Virus record (IMG/VR): IMGVR_UViG_3300009425_000015
Coordinates: 16,308 to 80,307 of that record
Strand: one strand, 5' to 3'
DNA from: a virus
Length of the DNA: 64,000 bases
The translations under genes and the position numbers were made by a program. Positions within the stretch are counted from its first letter, which is position 1. Every line of letters starts with the position of its first letter. Positions 49,101 to 59,300 of the stretch are shown piece after piece. The notes beneath the pieces were generated by a model. It did no database searches, was not told where the DNA came from, and saw nothing but the letters and a program-made list of their open reading frames with translations.

Positions 49101-50653
49101 TTTTTTGATAAGTGATCTTCGAAAACAAAGGGCTTTTCAGTAGACTTTTTCACGCTATCATTGGCATATGTAACCTTATAAAGTTCTATTTTCGGAGTCA
49201 GCAATGCCGCTTGGGCTGGAGTGATGTCCATCATGGGCTTTATTCCTGCCCTGCTTAATAGTTTGTTCGTTATAACAGAAGCTTCCCCCTCCAATATCAC
49301 CATGCCGCCGTTTGGCGTGACAAGCTGTGAAGTTTTAGATATCGCCGAAAATTTATCTACAAAGCTCATGAGGTAGCATTGCTCCATCATTCTTACCTGT
49401 GCTGGTTTGCCTGCAGTAAAGTCGGTGTCTTCCTCTACGTCTTTAACTTCTTGCTTCATCAACAGCGCTTGCCAGAGTTGAACCTCCTCCTGGCTTCCTT
49501 TCATCTCATGCTCCTTATGAAGCTTTGCTAGAAGCATCTCCAGTGCGTTTTTTTGCTCCCCTGACATAACTTGGCCGGCTTTGCCAGCAGCGGCGATTAC
49601 CCGTGCCTTGTATTTCTTGGCTAGCTGGACGATCCCCATGATGGGCCCTGGCAGGTACTTCAGGATGGATTCTTTAGTCGCTCGGACGTCGAATTCTGTA
49701 TTGTCGCTGCTGGAACCGAGTAAACTGAATACTTCTGATTTCTTCATTACGCCTGTATCAATTATCCTTTTCAGCTTCTGTGGCATATTATGATTTGTCA
49801 TCAGTTCTATGGCACGTGCTCGCGCTGCATCGTCGTCGAGCGGAACGGAGCCGTGGATGGTGCCGACGTCTGTACCAGTCATGAAATGGTGCATGCCGCT
49901 AGTGTAGGGCTTACCTACCCATTTATCCTCGATGTACTTGATAATATCTTTGACGTTATTACTCCATGGGCCGTGCAGGCCAGTTGCGCCACTGTCCATG
50001 ACTTTACTACCTGTGACGAGATATGACACCTGTTGAACATAGCGTGTATGTCGTCCCGCGGATCCACGTGGGTTAGATACTATATCGCTTTCCAAGGACT
50101 CGTCGCGGGTTGCGTTTAAGAATTTCTTATAATCTGCGGAGTCAGCGTTGCCAGATATCGTTTCGGATTCGATCTTTAAGAGATGCTCGCCAAACAGCTT
50201 GCTAGCAACCGCTTTAAAGTCTACAAGAGTCAGTGGAACTGCGTAGTTTTTATCGTATCGCAGGTTCCCACCGGCTCGCGTGCGCAGATCGAGCCAGGTG
50301 TCGAGTACTTTTCGCTGAAACTGCTCACCTTCTCCGACGTTGTTCGTGGCGCGCCAAGCGTCCGTCACGCGGCCGCGCTGGTTTTCATCTGTCGTGACAG
50401 TATCAGCAGCAACCAGCATATCTACAAAAAGCCTCATGGCGTTCGTGGATTTTCCATTGGACTGAATGAACTTCCTCATTTCAGTGGAAGACATATTTGT
50501 CTTAGTGGCCAAGTCTTGGAAATCTTCTTCACCAGCTTGCAATTTGAGATATGTTAGCGCGCCGGGCTTCAGCTGAATGCCATTCGCCTTATTGGAGGTA
50601 ATTTGTTCATCAAGATATTTCGTCTTTTCTCCTGTTTCATATATATCTGCCAT
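46175..50653 (-). CDS. very large virion structural protein, possible baseplate hub
   Basis: 1492-aa protein, the largest in the window. The second half includes GNTYFRPGMQLYLNPSLTGM, GLGGYYVVLGSTMKIEGGTF and a preceding NNHNIDFNQDGSANITVEYH, which I recognise as the style of phage baseplate-hub or tail structural proteins. A Lys/Ala/Glu-rich stretch near residues 870-910 may be a flexible linker. No enzymatic motif could be assigned. It sits beside the LysM protein and tape measure gene. Confidence 0.65.
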   Translation of the reverse strand: MADIYETGEKTKYLDEQITSNKANGIQLKPGALTYLKLQAGEEDFQDLATKTNMSSTEMRKFIQSNGKSTNAMRLFVDMLVAADTVTTDENQRGRVTDAWRATNNVGEGEQFQRKVLDTWLDLRTRAGGNLRYDKNYAVPLTLVDFKAVASKLFGEHLLKIESETISGNADSADYKKFLNATRDESLESDIVSNPRGSAGRHTRYVQQVSYLVTGSKVMDSGATGLHGPWSNNVKDIIKYIEDKWVGKPYTSGMHHFMTGTDVGTIHGSVPLDDDAARARAIELMTNHNMPQKLKRIIDTGVMKKSEVFSLLGSSSDNTEFDVRATKESILKYLPGPIMGIVQLAKKYKARVIAAAGKAGQVMSGEQKNALEMLLAKLHKEHEMKGSQEEVQLWQALLMKQEVKDVEEDTDFTAGKPAQVRMMEQCYLMSFVDKFSAISKTSQLVTPNGGMVILEGEASVITNKLLSRAGIKPMMDITPAQAALLTPKIELYKVTYANDSVKKSTEKPFVFEDHLSKNKVSAILKGRAGRGEGVGIKSINFDWQGTDMESAERIVMATIVLYVQDLTTFTKPARPGAAAPMDLLVPQKLLKGKKGKSWVRDKKSGQLVHYSQIANSMNFEIKAVIGWSLPSKLVKLINKDLRIAINNSKLTTLMTLNNHNIDFNQDGSANITVEYHGRLEGLLDDDYRTNIFAESAGEVYLRDKAAKQVEKTTAQMKAHMTSDSAHKRLVMFMKTPIVEKALAKAPPAVQKGKEADKISWIAQYNPSAVPKIREYTQLLRDTHELTVAGFEDEIAKADSLVQTARADKHVQLIRELEIRRAIRTISVDKVELDSYMKLNAGSMGTWGSGSKYDRRVPPFTSVGTPAQANRAVSIAQAAADKVKAKEEAKVKATAAITEKKSPAGDTSAEKKSKKPSVSETGATDMGALMPIVASGRYQFSYFFLGELIQAAISSIRKRNTDANHYRFSLLTGPLTYSHPITEEPVSVNLADIPISLNLFLDWYTKSVVEQGLTKWPLGRFLRKIATTMIFPALGGVCYEAAPNIAMSSKKLSMDVFSVPRDILKKEPRVHINAMAGAFKTMNRAWSANLKASGLHEYILLRSTFTKPSHRKGNKRDDESEGIFHLTLGRDRGLVKEIKFSRNDMPYFFESRLAMESEIDRIKHPYNADIRLIGNTYFRPGMQLYLNPSLTGMGDPKNKNSVVSKLGLGGYYVVLGSTMKIEGGTFENTLRAQFTSYGFQGSRMPESFAARKSKSVPFEAPTAPAEIVFDISEKPMTDMERVQEKLLEAKTLFDPGMGTLKAEALIAAGNIHRVRENTKRLDREVRDLYKKAKQFNAAEAVNDGWSKVAKAIFESATDMSTLLPSLQTADNSEYMLINAKMRGALDTLSPRLKFSEVKYSFNPLNLGNEGKMSKGDVYSSDSDATGDTYYPIIVKVATPKGIYQFVNPESDLFGEYQSIADEVRKHKRAKIAHEDSGKKEEYMDTKDVLKNTK

Positions 50654-50656
50654 TTT

Positions 50657-51004
50657 TTATCCCTTCGCACTATAAAACATGCCAAGGATGTCTTCCAAAG
50701 GCAGTGGTATATACACCGGATCTCCCACGTCTAAATGGGCGTCTGTTGGTTTTTCGTTAAACCAGGCTATAAGCCACCAATATTCTGGATCTCCATAGAA
50801 TTGCTGTGACAGTTTGTAATATCTGTCTCCAACAGTCCAGATGTGCCCAATAGTTGTTAGCTCTGAAACGTCTTCAGCGTTCATTTGATAAAACTCAGGA
50901 AACCCGTAATGGTTGAATCCACTTATTCCTCTTTCTTTTGCCTTTTTAGCATATAATTCATGATTATTAAAGAAAACTTTTTTTAAATCGGATCTACCAG
51001 CCAT
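50657..51004 (-). CDS. LysM-domain baseplate protein (gp53-like)
   Basis: 115-aa protein whose centre is a LysM-like fold: HIWTVGDRYYKLSQQFYGDP, then EYWWLIAWFN and LDVGDPVYIPLP. LysM repeats occur in contractile-phage baseplate proteins such as T4 gp53. Adjacent to the tape-measure region; the previous stop overlaps its start. Confidence 0.75.
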   Translation of the reverse strand: MAGRSDLKKVFFNNHELYAKKAKERGISGFNHYGFPEFYQMNAEDVSELTTIGHIWTVGDRYYKLSQQFYGDPEYWWLIAWFNEKPTDAHLDVGDPVYIPLPLEDILGMFYSAKG

Positions 51005-51906
51005 TACCTGCTCCCCGGGGGCTTGGCCGGGCCGAAAAAACCGCCTAGAGATAAGTTGGTGGATGGTATCGAAAGAATCTCACCCACGGCGCCGTCCGCG
51101 ATCTTGGGTAGTACTCTTTTTTTCTTCTTCTTGCCTTTTTCCTTGGGGCGATCTTTAGTAGGCAAAATATCTCCCTTCGCATTGATCCTTTTGCCACTGG
51201 CTGCATCACACTTACTATAGTTCCCAGTCAAATCGTCAGTGCCATACGGGAACGCCGTTAAGCCTGAACCTGGCTTTGGATCTCCTCTCCATCTGCTTTT
51301 TTGATCCCAACCAAGTGGATGAGTGTGCAATACCGTAAACGAAACATTCATTGACACACTCTTCGGGTATAACTGCCCAGTACCTGGCATAAAAAATCCT
51401 GGTTCAAATGTTGGAGCGTAGTTTAGTGCTTCCACCACTGCCACCAAGCCACCTTTTGCCGCATAAGGCGAGTTGCCTGAAGCGTCTGCTTGCCTTATCA
51501 TGTTGGCAAACTTAATCTTCATTAATGGGCTAGCCTGAAGTGTTGCAATTTTGCCTTTATTATACACTGGATACAGCATTGACATTAGGTGTTCTATTCT
51601 ATGCAAGTTAGATTGAGCTTCTTCCAAAGATACCGCTACCACATCAAATGAAATTGATATTTTTCTAGAAGTGCCCTGATATGTCATAATCGGATCCAAT
51701 CTTCCGTATACCTGTTCTGAATTCCAGTTAGCTTGATATTGATCGTCAAAAGCTGTCACAAAACCCTTGAATGCAACACACTTGCCTGTAGCTATATGGT
51801 AAAAATCAATAAACATATGTTTATGATTTACCATTGCCTGATCTCCCACAGAACCCCTATCTCCCATAGGTACGTGAGTTACTGATGGTGGTACGTATCC
51901 TGCCAT
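51004..51906 (-). CDS. tail/baseplate structural protein
   Basis: 300-aa protein with FIDFYHIATGKCVAFKGFVT, VYGRLDPIMTYQGTSRKISI and EEAQSNLHRIEHLMSMLYPV, a pattern I have seen in virion proteins between tape measure and LysM genes of contractile phages. The C-terminus has a Lys-rich stretch (KEKGKKKKKR). Function within the tail not known. Confidence 0.65.
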   Translation of the reverse strand: MAGYVPPSVTHVPMGDRGSVGDQAMVNHKHMFIDFYHIATGKCVAFKGFVTAFDDQYQANWNSEQVYGRLDPIMTYQGTSRKISISFDVVAVSLEEAQSNLHRIEHLMSMLYPVYNKGKIATLQASPLMKIKFANMIRQADASGNSPYAAKGGLVAVVEALNYAPTFEPGFFMPGTGQLYPKSVSMNVSFTVLHTHPLGWDQKSRWRGDPKPGSGLTAFPYGTDDLTGNYSKCDAASGKRINAKGDILPTKDRPKEKGKKKKKRVLPKIADGAVGEILSIPSTNLSLGGFFGPAKPPGSR

Positions 51907-51913
51907 GATTTAA

Positions 51914-54256
51914 TCACCTCCCTCCAGAGTTCAAGCCCCTTGAGGCTCTCTTGTTATAATTATACATTGAACTTTCAAGTGATGACTCGCCGCTGGACAT
52001 CGCAACCTGCGGACGGCTAGTATGCTTTGCTATTTCCTTAAGATGTTCTTCGTTTTTCTTTTGCACTTTGTTCATCTCTTTAAGTATTGCCACCATGCTT
52101 TGTAGGCCGGCGTCGACGCCCCCTCCAGACTTAACGCCAAGGAAAGAGTCATTCTTGTTGATTGGCTGGATTGTCCCACCAGTATCATCCCCCTGGTATA
52201 CAAAGTCGTCCATCGCGGCGCCTGCCACGTTAAGGCCTGCGCCAGCAGCCATTAAGCCGGCGCCAACTGCCCAACCAACACCAGGGACGAACATTGCAAT
52301 GCCGCCAGCCATGCCGAGTACCCCACCTAAACCTGATGCGACTCGGGATCCTGTTGACTTACTTTTGTCAGTGGCTCCTTTATAGCCCATGTATCCCATT
52401 CCCGCGCCAACGGTCGCACCGACGCCCTTGCCCAGACCACCGGCTGGGCCTCTGCCCATCGGTATAGATGCTGCAACTGCCCGATTGGAAGCTATTTGGG
52501 TGACAGCTGAAGCCTTCGCAGCGGCTGCGAGCGCTACGTATCCGGCGATGGCTTTGACTATTGCGGCGCCCATACTAAACATTGCCCAGCCTATCAGAAC
52601 GTTAACAATGGTGCTTGCCAATTCTTTTATCTTGTCAATTAGCCCTGGCTTTCCCTGTCCACCTGCAATAATCTCTTTCCATTCTTGGATTTTCTCTTGC
52701 ATATTTTTTATGCCTTCAGCGCCATCTCCTGTGGCACCCATAAAATCTTTGAATAAAACCATAGCGATCTCTTTAAGTGCCAGTTGCATCATTCTTAATA
52801 TTGGCTGAATTGCTTTTGCCCTGTCTGCGAAAGCGATATCAGTTGCTGCTGCCCTATCCATCTCCTTCCTTCTGGCTGAAGCCTCTGTTGTGCTCATTCT
52901 CATTAATCTGCCTGCCTCTTCGACATCCATATTCAGAGCCTTTGCAATACCCTTCTTTTGAAACCTTTCCATCTGTTCCCAGCTTCTTCCTGATGCCTTC
53001 ATAGAATTCCGTACGGCTTCTATCCTTTCATCCTCTTTCATCCCCACAAGCTCAACGGTATTGAGGTATGGGCCGCCTAGAAAAGCGTTGAGTGTTCCGG
53101 CGGCCGCCGCGGCGCCTTGAAATGTATCAAACTGTCCGGTTGTTGCTAGCAATCTCGACATTGACAGCCCCGTTGCCTTTGATTGAGCTTCCAACTTGAC
53201 AAACACCGACTTCATCTGGCCGCCGTAGACTGCCAATTGTGGAGCTGCCTGCTGAAATTCTGCTGCCAAATCTTTTGGTGCTTTGCCCAAAGCTGATGAC
53301 ATCTTATATATTTCTTCCACAGTACCTATAGCAGCTTCTCTTGTTGCCCCTATGGACTTCTCCATGCTGTCCATTATTCTGACGCTGTCTTGGCTTGACA
53401 TACCCAATTCATCCAGAACTGTAAGTTGTTTTGCTAGCTGAAGTCTTGTTTTCTCACCGATGTCATTGAAGCTAGAGTAAGAATTTTTGAGCGCTATTAT
53501 TGTTGGCAGGACATCCGAGAATTCCCACTTAACCCCCATCGTCTCTTGTCTTATCTCTGCCAACATGCCAACGTATTCAGTGCCGGCGCCGGTGGCTTGC
53601 GCAAAAGAATGCTGAGCTGTATCAACCGCCAATATAGCGCCGCCCACTACCTTACCTATCATAGCTATGGCGTCGACGCCGCCGAAAAGTCCGACACTGG
53701 CTATGGATTTCCCCAAACCGTGAAATGCGCCCTTTACCTTGTCCACGTTTGTTATCGTTTTTGCCCATCCAGTGTTGTTCAAACCAGTTACCGTCCGAGC
53801 AAGCATCTTCAACTTTTCATTTGTGCCGGCAGATGCATTTTTAAAATTTTCAAGCTTTTTGGCTGCAATATCTTGTGCCTTGGCGTTTCTTTCCAATTCT
53901 TTTGTTAGAGCCTTGAGCCGCTTGGTTTCTTCCTCATTGAGGCTTCCTTTCTGCTTTAGCTTAGCTATCTCCCTTTCTAACTGGACTTGTCGGACTTGGA
54001 GTACAGCGTTGAGCCTCTGACTTTCCACAGTTTGCCTCTGTGTGATAGAAATAAGAGACTTTCTGGCAGCAGCTTCTTCATTAATCTGTTTTATTGCTTC
54101 TTCTGGGGACAGGGTGTCAAGCTTGACACCGAAAACGCTAGAAGATCCTGATTTGCTGCCTTCCGTCATGCCTTCTTTAACTGCCTGCTTGAGAAGCCCA
54201 GGCAGAGCGTCTAGAAGTTGGGCGAATTCTGAATTGACGTTATTTCCATTTGCCAT
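51914..54256 (-). CDS. tail tape measure protein
   Basis: 780-aa protein: long coiled-coil first part (LQVRQVQLEREIAKLKQKGS), Ala/Gly-rich middle, and two hydrophobic stretches (VNVLIGWAMFSMGAAIVKAI and GMAGGIAMFVPGVGWAVGAG). Location between baseplate genes and the tail tube/chaperone group is the usual place. At roughly 1.5 angstrom per residue it would set a tail near 115 nm, a rule-of-thumb estimate only. Confidence 0.88.
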   Translation of the reverse strand: MANGNNVNSEFAQLLDALPGLLKQAVKEGMTEGSKSGSSSVFGVKLDTLSPEEAIKQINEEAAARKSLISITQRQTVESQRLNAVLQVRQVQLEREIAKLKQKGSLNEEETKRLKALTKELERNAKAQDIAAKKLENFKNASAGTNEKLKMLARTVTGLNNTGWAKTITNVDKVKGAFHGLGKSIASVGLFGGVDAIAMIGKVVGGAILAVDTAQHSFAQATGAGTEYVGMLAEIRQETMGVKWEFSDVLPTIIALKNSYSSFNDIGEKTRLQLAKQLTVLDELGMSSQDSVRIMDSMEKSIGATREAAIGTVEEIYKMSSALGKAPKDLAAEFQQAAPQLAVYGGQMKSVFVKLEAQSKATGLSMSRLLATTGQFDTFQGAAAAAGTLNAFLGGPYLNTVELVGMKEDERIEAVRNSMKASGRSWEQMERFQKKGIAKALNMDVEEAGRLMRMSTTEASARRKEMDRAAATDIAFADRAKAIQPILRMMQLALKEIAMVLFKDFMGATGDGAEGIKNMQEKIQEWKEIIAGGQGKPGLIDKIKELASTIVNVLIGWAMFSMGAAIVKAIAGYVALAAAAKASAVTQIASNRAVAASIPMGRGPAGGLGKGVGATVGAGMGYMGYKGATDKSKSTGSRVASGLGGVLGMAGGIAMFVPGVGWAVGAGLMAAGAGLNVAGAAMDDFVYQGDDTGGTIQPINKNDSFLGVKSGGGVDAGLQSMVAILKEMNKVQKKNEEHLKEIAKHTSRPQVAMSSGESSLESSMYNYNKRASRGLNSGGR

Positions 54257-54267
54257 GAGTTACCCCC

Positions 54268-54603
54268 CTATTTAAAGGGCCACGGAATGCCTGTTTGTCT
54301 TTCGAACTTTGAAACCGCGCTGTGCAAACTAATACGGCTTCTATATGTATTTTTATCATTCAACCCATTCTTGTTGAATGAGTCCATATACGTCTTTTCA
54401 GCTGCCAGGGCTCCGGCAAATGCCTTTATCTGATCCCTGGTGCCTGTTACTGAGCCTGCCATTGCGTTAAAGGGTGATGACGAACCAAACATAAGATGAA
54501 GCATCATTTTAATTTGAGCGCCCATAACTGCTGCGTTATAGAGCATCTCATTGACTTCTTTTCCTTTTGTCAAGTCTATGACAATACTGTCTGTGGTGTC
54601 CAT
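54268..54603 (-). CDS. hypothetical tail-region protein
   Basis: 111-aa helical protein starting MDTTDSIVIDLTKGKEVNEM. Lies between the tape measure and the small assembly gene, separated from the latter by a terminator. Probably a tail assembly component by position. Confidence 0.55.
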   Translation of the reverse strand: MDTTDSIVIDLTKGKEVNEMLYNAAVMGAQIKMMLHLMFGSSSPFNAMAGSVTGTRDQIKAFAGALAAEKTYMDSFNKNGLNDKNTYRSRISLHSAVSKFERQTGIPWPFK

Positions 54604-54652
54604 TGGATATAATCCCCCCGTATTTATAACTAGTTAACCAAACAATAAAATA

Positions 54653-54682
54653 AACGAGCTAATACAAATGTACTAGCTCGTT
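54653..54682 (-). terminator. rho-independent-like terminator inside the tail gene group
   Basis: Long inverted repeat AACGAGCTAGTAC / GTATTAGCTCGTT around an ATTT loop (one mismatch), followed on the minus strand by T-rich sequence. It would separate the tube/gp26-like genes from the tape measure transcript. Confidence 0.75.
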
Positions 54683-54685
54683 TTA

Positions 54686-54886
54686 CTAATTAGAACGCTT
54701 TTTGGCTTTTTCTATTTCTTCGTTTTGTTCCTCGAAATGCCTTGTTAGCCTTTGGACAAACCAAAGACGCAGTTTAATCGGAAGATTATATGCTTCCCAA
54801 AAGCTCCATCCACCATGGTGCTTTAAATAAAAAAACTGCTCATACACATGTTCGATATATTCATTTGCTAGGCCAAAAGAACTCAC
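54686..54886 (-). CDS. small tail assembly protein
   Basis: 66-aa protein, GTG 54886, with GGAGGTG ten bases upstream. Segments YIEHVYEQFFYLKHHGGWSF then WEAYNLPIKLRLWF resemble small conserved proteins placed after gp26-like genes in marine myoviruses. It overlaps the gp26-like gene by 26 nt in another frame, between tube and tape measure, where many phages make a frameshifted tail chaperone. Confidence 0.6.
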   Translation of the reverse strand: MSSFGLANEYIEHVYEQFFYLKHHGGWSFWEAYNLPIKLRLWFVQRLTRHFEEQNEEIEKAKKRSN

Positions 54887-55712
54887 CCGTGAAAGGCACC
54901 TCCACAACTGATCCGGTACCACACTCCGGACAGGTAACTACCTGAGACATATCTACGTCAGGTATAATTTTCGTATAAGTACTTCTCAAGATTCTAGAAT
55001 CCTGAGCAGGCATCATATCTATGAACTTAGCTATCAAAGTCTTATCATCGCTTCCGTTGGCAGAAACAATAATCGACTTTAACATATCTGTCAAACTTGA
55101 ATCTGGCAAGTTATACTTTTTCTTCTTCTTTTCAGCAGCTGCCTGTATCTTTTCGTCCTTTCCGAAGAGCGGACGTAATCCAACAGTAACTTTAGACATC
55201 GGAAGCTGCATATAATACAAGCCGTCTCTCAATTCAACATCGTTTTCTTCTAGGTTTGGTTCTTGCACCGAATCTAGAGCGCTCAAATCAAATGTTTCAG
55301 AGAAGTTCGCTGTACAATGTGAACAACCAACGGAAACCTCATAATCTGAGCCGTATCCAGTAACTCTTGCTGCTACTAAAATAGCGTTTCTATCACCGAC
55401 TAGCAAGTCGTCTGGCGATACATCATCCAACATGATGCTACTAATTAACCTGTCTAAAACAATACCCTTAGTTATCAAACTTTTGGACGTTAAGATGTCT
55501 TCTTCCTTTGCTGTCATATATTTAATTTCAACAGATTGCTTTCCACAAAGCGGATGCCCTTCTCGATAGAGGAGTCCCCCAGAGGGTAACTCAACGATCT
55601 CGGTTGGCATAACGAAGGAAAGCATAGAAGATGGATCTTTGTCCATAACTTCGTTCGGTGGGGTAGGAGCATCGTTAACAGGGTTTACTCTACTCTCATT
55701 TCTTCTTGACAT
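54861..55712 (-). CDS. T4 gp26-like baseplate/tail protein with zinc knuckles
   Basis: 283-aa protein. MPTEIVELPSGGLLYREGHP followed by VEIKYMTAKEEDILTS is a pattern I associate with T4 gp26-type baseplate hub proteins. Two Cys pairs, CSHC near residue 134 and CPEC near residue 267, could form one zinc site. Directly downstream of the tail tube gene and overlapping the 66-aa assembly gene. Confidence 0.75.
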   Translation of the reverse strand: MSRRNESRVNPVNDAPTPPNEVMDKDPSSMLSFVMPTEIVELPSGGLLYREGHPLCGKQSVEIKYMTAKEEDILTSKSLITKGIVLDRLISSIMLDDVSPDDLLVGDRNAILVAARVTGYGSDYEVSVGCSHCTANFSETFDLSALDSVQEPNLEENDVELRDGLYYMQLPMSKVTVGLRPLFGKDEKIQAAAEKKKKKYNLPDSSLTDMLKSIIVSANGSDDKTLIAKFIDMMPAQDSRILRSTYTKIIPDVDMSQVVTCPECGTGSVVEVPFTGEFFWPSK

Positions 55713-55730
55713 AATCTCCTCTACTTGTCA

Positions 55731-56333
55731 TTATTTTTTGGGCGGGGGCCCGGCTGCACTAGCACCTATTCTTCCAGTACCTGGTGCAAAATTTATCCTA
55801 GATTTCGACTTGCTCGTCAATAACTGAGCCCAGTCGAACCTAATAGTTAACTCGATTTCTACAATATCGTCTGTTTGGTAGTCTAGCTGTCCAAAGTTGA
55901 CGCTCTTTATCCATGGGTTTTTCAATTCCCAAGCTTCGACAACTCCTTGTCCATCAGCGTCTATCTGCTTGATTATAACCGATCTGCCGATGGCTATAAT
56001 AGATTTCTTCTTTGAGATGGTGATAGGGGAAGCCATGTCTATTTCGTTTGGATATACGTATCCAGCGTCCTGCAACAACTTCATAAGAGTGACGGCGGCA
56101 TCTGGCTGAATTGGATCTACCAGAGTACATGATATCTCCGACCACTCAATTCTACCGGGAAAATAAAACTTATAGTTTAGAAATGAATGTTCCGACTCTG
56201 AAACCGTAAAGCTGGGCTTTGCTACCTTTTTCATCATCCATTGATCGATGCCACGAAAATTCATAACCCATCTATATGCTCTTTTTGGTTCAGTTACTGC
56301 GTCTGCCCAAAATCCTGTTCCTTGTGCTGCCAT
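55731..56333 (-). CDS. tail tube protein (gp19-like)
   Basis: 200-aa protein matching phage tail tube proteins of the T4 gp19 type: KRAYRWVMNFRGID near the N-terminus, KPSFTVSESEHSFLNYKFYF and IEWSEISCTLVDPIQPDAAV, and the final beta-strand region (IVEIELTIRFDWAQLL). Forms the inner tube of the contractile tail. Follows the sheath gene as expected. Confidence 0.88.
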   Translation of the reverse strand: MAAQGTGFWADAVTEPKRAYRWVMNFRGIDQWMMKKVAKPSFTVSESEHSFLNYKFYFPGRIEWSEISCTLVDPIQPDAAVTLMKLLQDAGYVYPNEIDMASPITISKKKSIIAIGRSVIIKQIDADGQGVVEAWELKNPWIKSVNFGQLDYQTDDIVEIELTIRFDWAQLLTSKSKSRINFAPGTGRIGASAAGPPPKK

Positions 56334-56396
56334 GTCTTAAAGTCTCCTATAAAGTATTATATATCCTAATTAGAGAAAATTAAATGTTTTTCTCTT

Positions 56397-59300
56397 TTAA
56401 TCTTCAAAAGCGGCGCCGGTATTGGTAATGACAAAGTCTACTGCAATGAATTCAACAGCACGTGCAGGCTTCAAGAATATCTTAGCATACATGATATTTC
56501 TGTCAACCAAATCTGGTGTTGTTGTAGTCGCGTCCAGCACAACCTTAAAGTCTGATAACCCAAAGCCTATCTTAACTCTTTCGAGGAAAGGACTAACTTC
56601 TTGAACAAAACGCTCCCAGGTTGTTTGGACATTCTGATCGAAGAGGAGCCTAGAAGCAATCCTAGAAACCTCTTTCTTGACATAAATGAGCAACCTTCTA
56701 ACGTTGATTCTATCAAGCGCAGATGGTGTAACTTGTAATGTCTTCTGTCCAAAAACGACTATGCCCTCTGATGGGAATGAAGCAATTGGATTTATGCTAG
56801 CATCATACAAGGTGTCCCGTTCCTTAGAAGTTAATTTCTCCGAGACTCCTAGTACCGATATGCCAGCGCCGCCTTCTGTGAGGCCTCCTCGGTTAAATCC
56901 TGCAGGCGCAAACCATAAAGCATCGCGGTTCTCTGTGTTTGCCATAACGCCGAGGGCGACAATCGAAGGTGGTGCCCAGACGCTAGCGTCGTTTATTTCG
57001 TCGTATATCTTAACCCATGGATAATATGTGCATCCATAGCTAGAGTTCAGTCCTCGGAGTTGAAACGCTGAGGCTACAGCGCTAGCGCCTGTGCCCAATC
57101 TAGCTGCAAAGTTGCTAGCACGCTGTTCGTACTGAGGAGTGTACACTTTGTCGATATCTATGATAGCGAGGGCGTCAGCTCTCGCTTCGCATGCGCTCAT
57201 GAGTTGCTTTGTCAAAGCATCGACAGTAATTCCTGGCATTGCCATCAAATTTGCTTCGACTACTTCAGGATCCGAAACGGAATCCAGGGCCCTGCGAACC
57301 GATGCGAATTCGTAACTATTCGTTTCTGATTTATCTCTTAGGACTCTGTTATTAAACGGCTCTGCTTCAGTAATATCTACTCCATCAAAACCGCCGAATA
57401 CTGGGGCTGTGAACTTATCAATTCCAGCAGCCAATATTGCTCGATATCCAGAATCAGTACTATTATCGTTAGCCTTTACCGCATTAAGTGACACGCCCCT
57501 CTCTCTTGAGCCGCTCGAGTGATAGTACGTATTGTTAGACGTTCCTGTCTGTATAATGTCATCCAGAGTGAACACCCACGAATACTGGGTTAAAGTGCTT
57601 GGAGTTTCTTTCTCTCCTGACGCGTCGACGGGTAGTGGGGATACATGATCCGCGTAAGACTCATCATGCCTTATACTGCCTGTTGATCTGTGAGTCCAAA
57701 CTCCGAAATAAGCATCCTTTTGGTTACTTATGGATCCGTGAGACGCTGACACTCTTAATGGCAACGTCGGGAAAGAGACATTTATTGTATTGTCGAAACC
57801 ATTGAACAAGCCGACTGCAGCAGGGCCGCCGGCGTAGACGGGATTTGCGGCGTCGCCCCATTCCTTTTGAGTGCCGAGCCATCCGTGTGATCCGGCAGTT
57901 GCTTTAAGAAGTGCGGCGTCCTTATATACTGGAATCCCTAGCACACCGAAAGGTAACAGTTCAGCCTCAGCGGAGCCCATGTCGACATCCGTATCCATCA
58001 CAACCCTAAAGTACTTAGAAAGATTCGGGTGACTGCCATACATTTTGTATCTTCTCTCTGTAGTACTCCAAGTCTGGTGCATATCCCCTATTTTTCTAGC
58101 TAAGTAATTCGAGGAGTTTGGATTTAAATTACAGTTTGAAAACTGCTCGACTATTTGGGGAGCAATATCTGAATCTCCCGCCTTCCTCACTAGCAAGCTA
58201 AAAGAGCCATAGGGATTAACACCGTCAGCGCGTGCAGCCTTTACGTCCTTTATCGATACTTTAAAATTCCTTTGTGTGTGGGATCCGGCGTCGTGAGCGA
58301 GAAGTTTAAAGAGCTTGGGCTGCTTTGACGCATCAAAGCCGCCACCGCCAGTAAAGCTCGTCGCAGTTATGCCTCCAAGGCCATCGATTATTGTAGTATT
58401 ACCGTTTGAACCAGCAGCTAGTTGTGTCAATGTCATCGTCTTCGCACCATCAGTGACAGCAACGTCTGGCCCTACTACAATCTTTCCATTATGTCCATTT
58501 GCGTGATTAATCGCAAGTTTAAAATCGTTTAAAGCGCTAGCCTGTGTAGCGTTCGATAAATTAAAGTTTACAGCAATACCACCAACTAGGCCTGCGCCAG
58601 CTGTGCTAGCACCAGTATCTGAATTTAAAGCCAAAACAGTACCTGTGGCTACCACTGAGTCCGCGCCATTAACGACTACATAAGTCCTGCTTGTTGTAAC
58701 TCCCTGTGCATCTTTAGCTACTATTGTTAAAGTTTCTTTTTCTGCCATTCCATGTGCAGCATCACCGTCAGCAATAGCAAGTGATCCCGCTGCCTGTGTC
58801 AAATCTGTTTCCATCCTCTGCGAGATGAACCAGTTTGTCTGAGCTGGCAACATGCTCTGGCGATAATCTTCGCCATCGAATGATGTATCTCCGAGAGGCA
58901 GCGTACATGCGAATGGGTATAAGCCAGAAGTTCTAGGTGTCATGGTGACATTGTTGATGTGATTCTCATAACTTTCGCCAAGCCAATATAGCTTCTTGTT
59001 AGCGACACTGACGATATCTTGGTTTGTCATGGCGGGATTTGTATTGAAAACTTTTCTTATGTATCTCGGAGATGTCTTTTTGAAGTTGAATGTTATTTTA
59101 TCTTTTAGAGTTGATCCGTCATAAACCTCAGCTGTCCACTCTGGTGCGGCACCACTAGACCAAGATGACGTCGTTGCCACTCCTCGGATAAGCATCTGAG
59201 CAGAAGATGTCACCATTGTTGATAAGCCGGTAGTGGGCACCGTTCTGGGGCCTAGTACCATTTGCCCCTTTAATCTTATTTTTACGGTATCCGAAGTAGT

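Noticed and set aside
56340-56396. AGAGAAAA/TTTTCTCT hairpin after the sheath gene as a terminator
   Set aside because: Weak A/T-rich stem without a following T-run; also no convincing -35 for the TATAAT-like sequence there.
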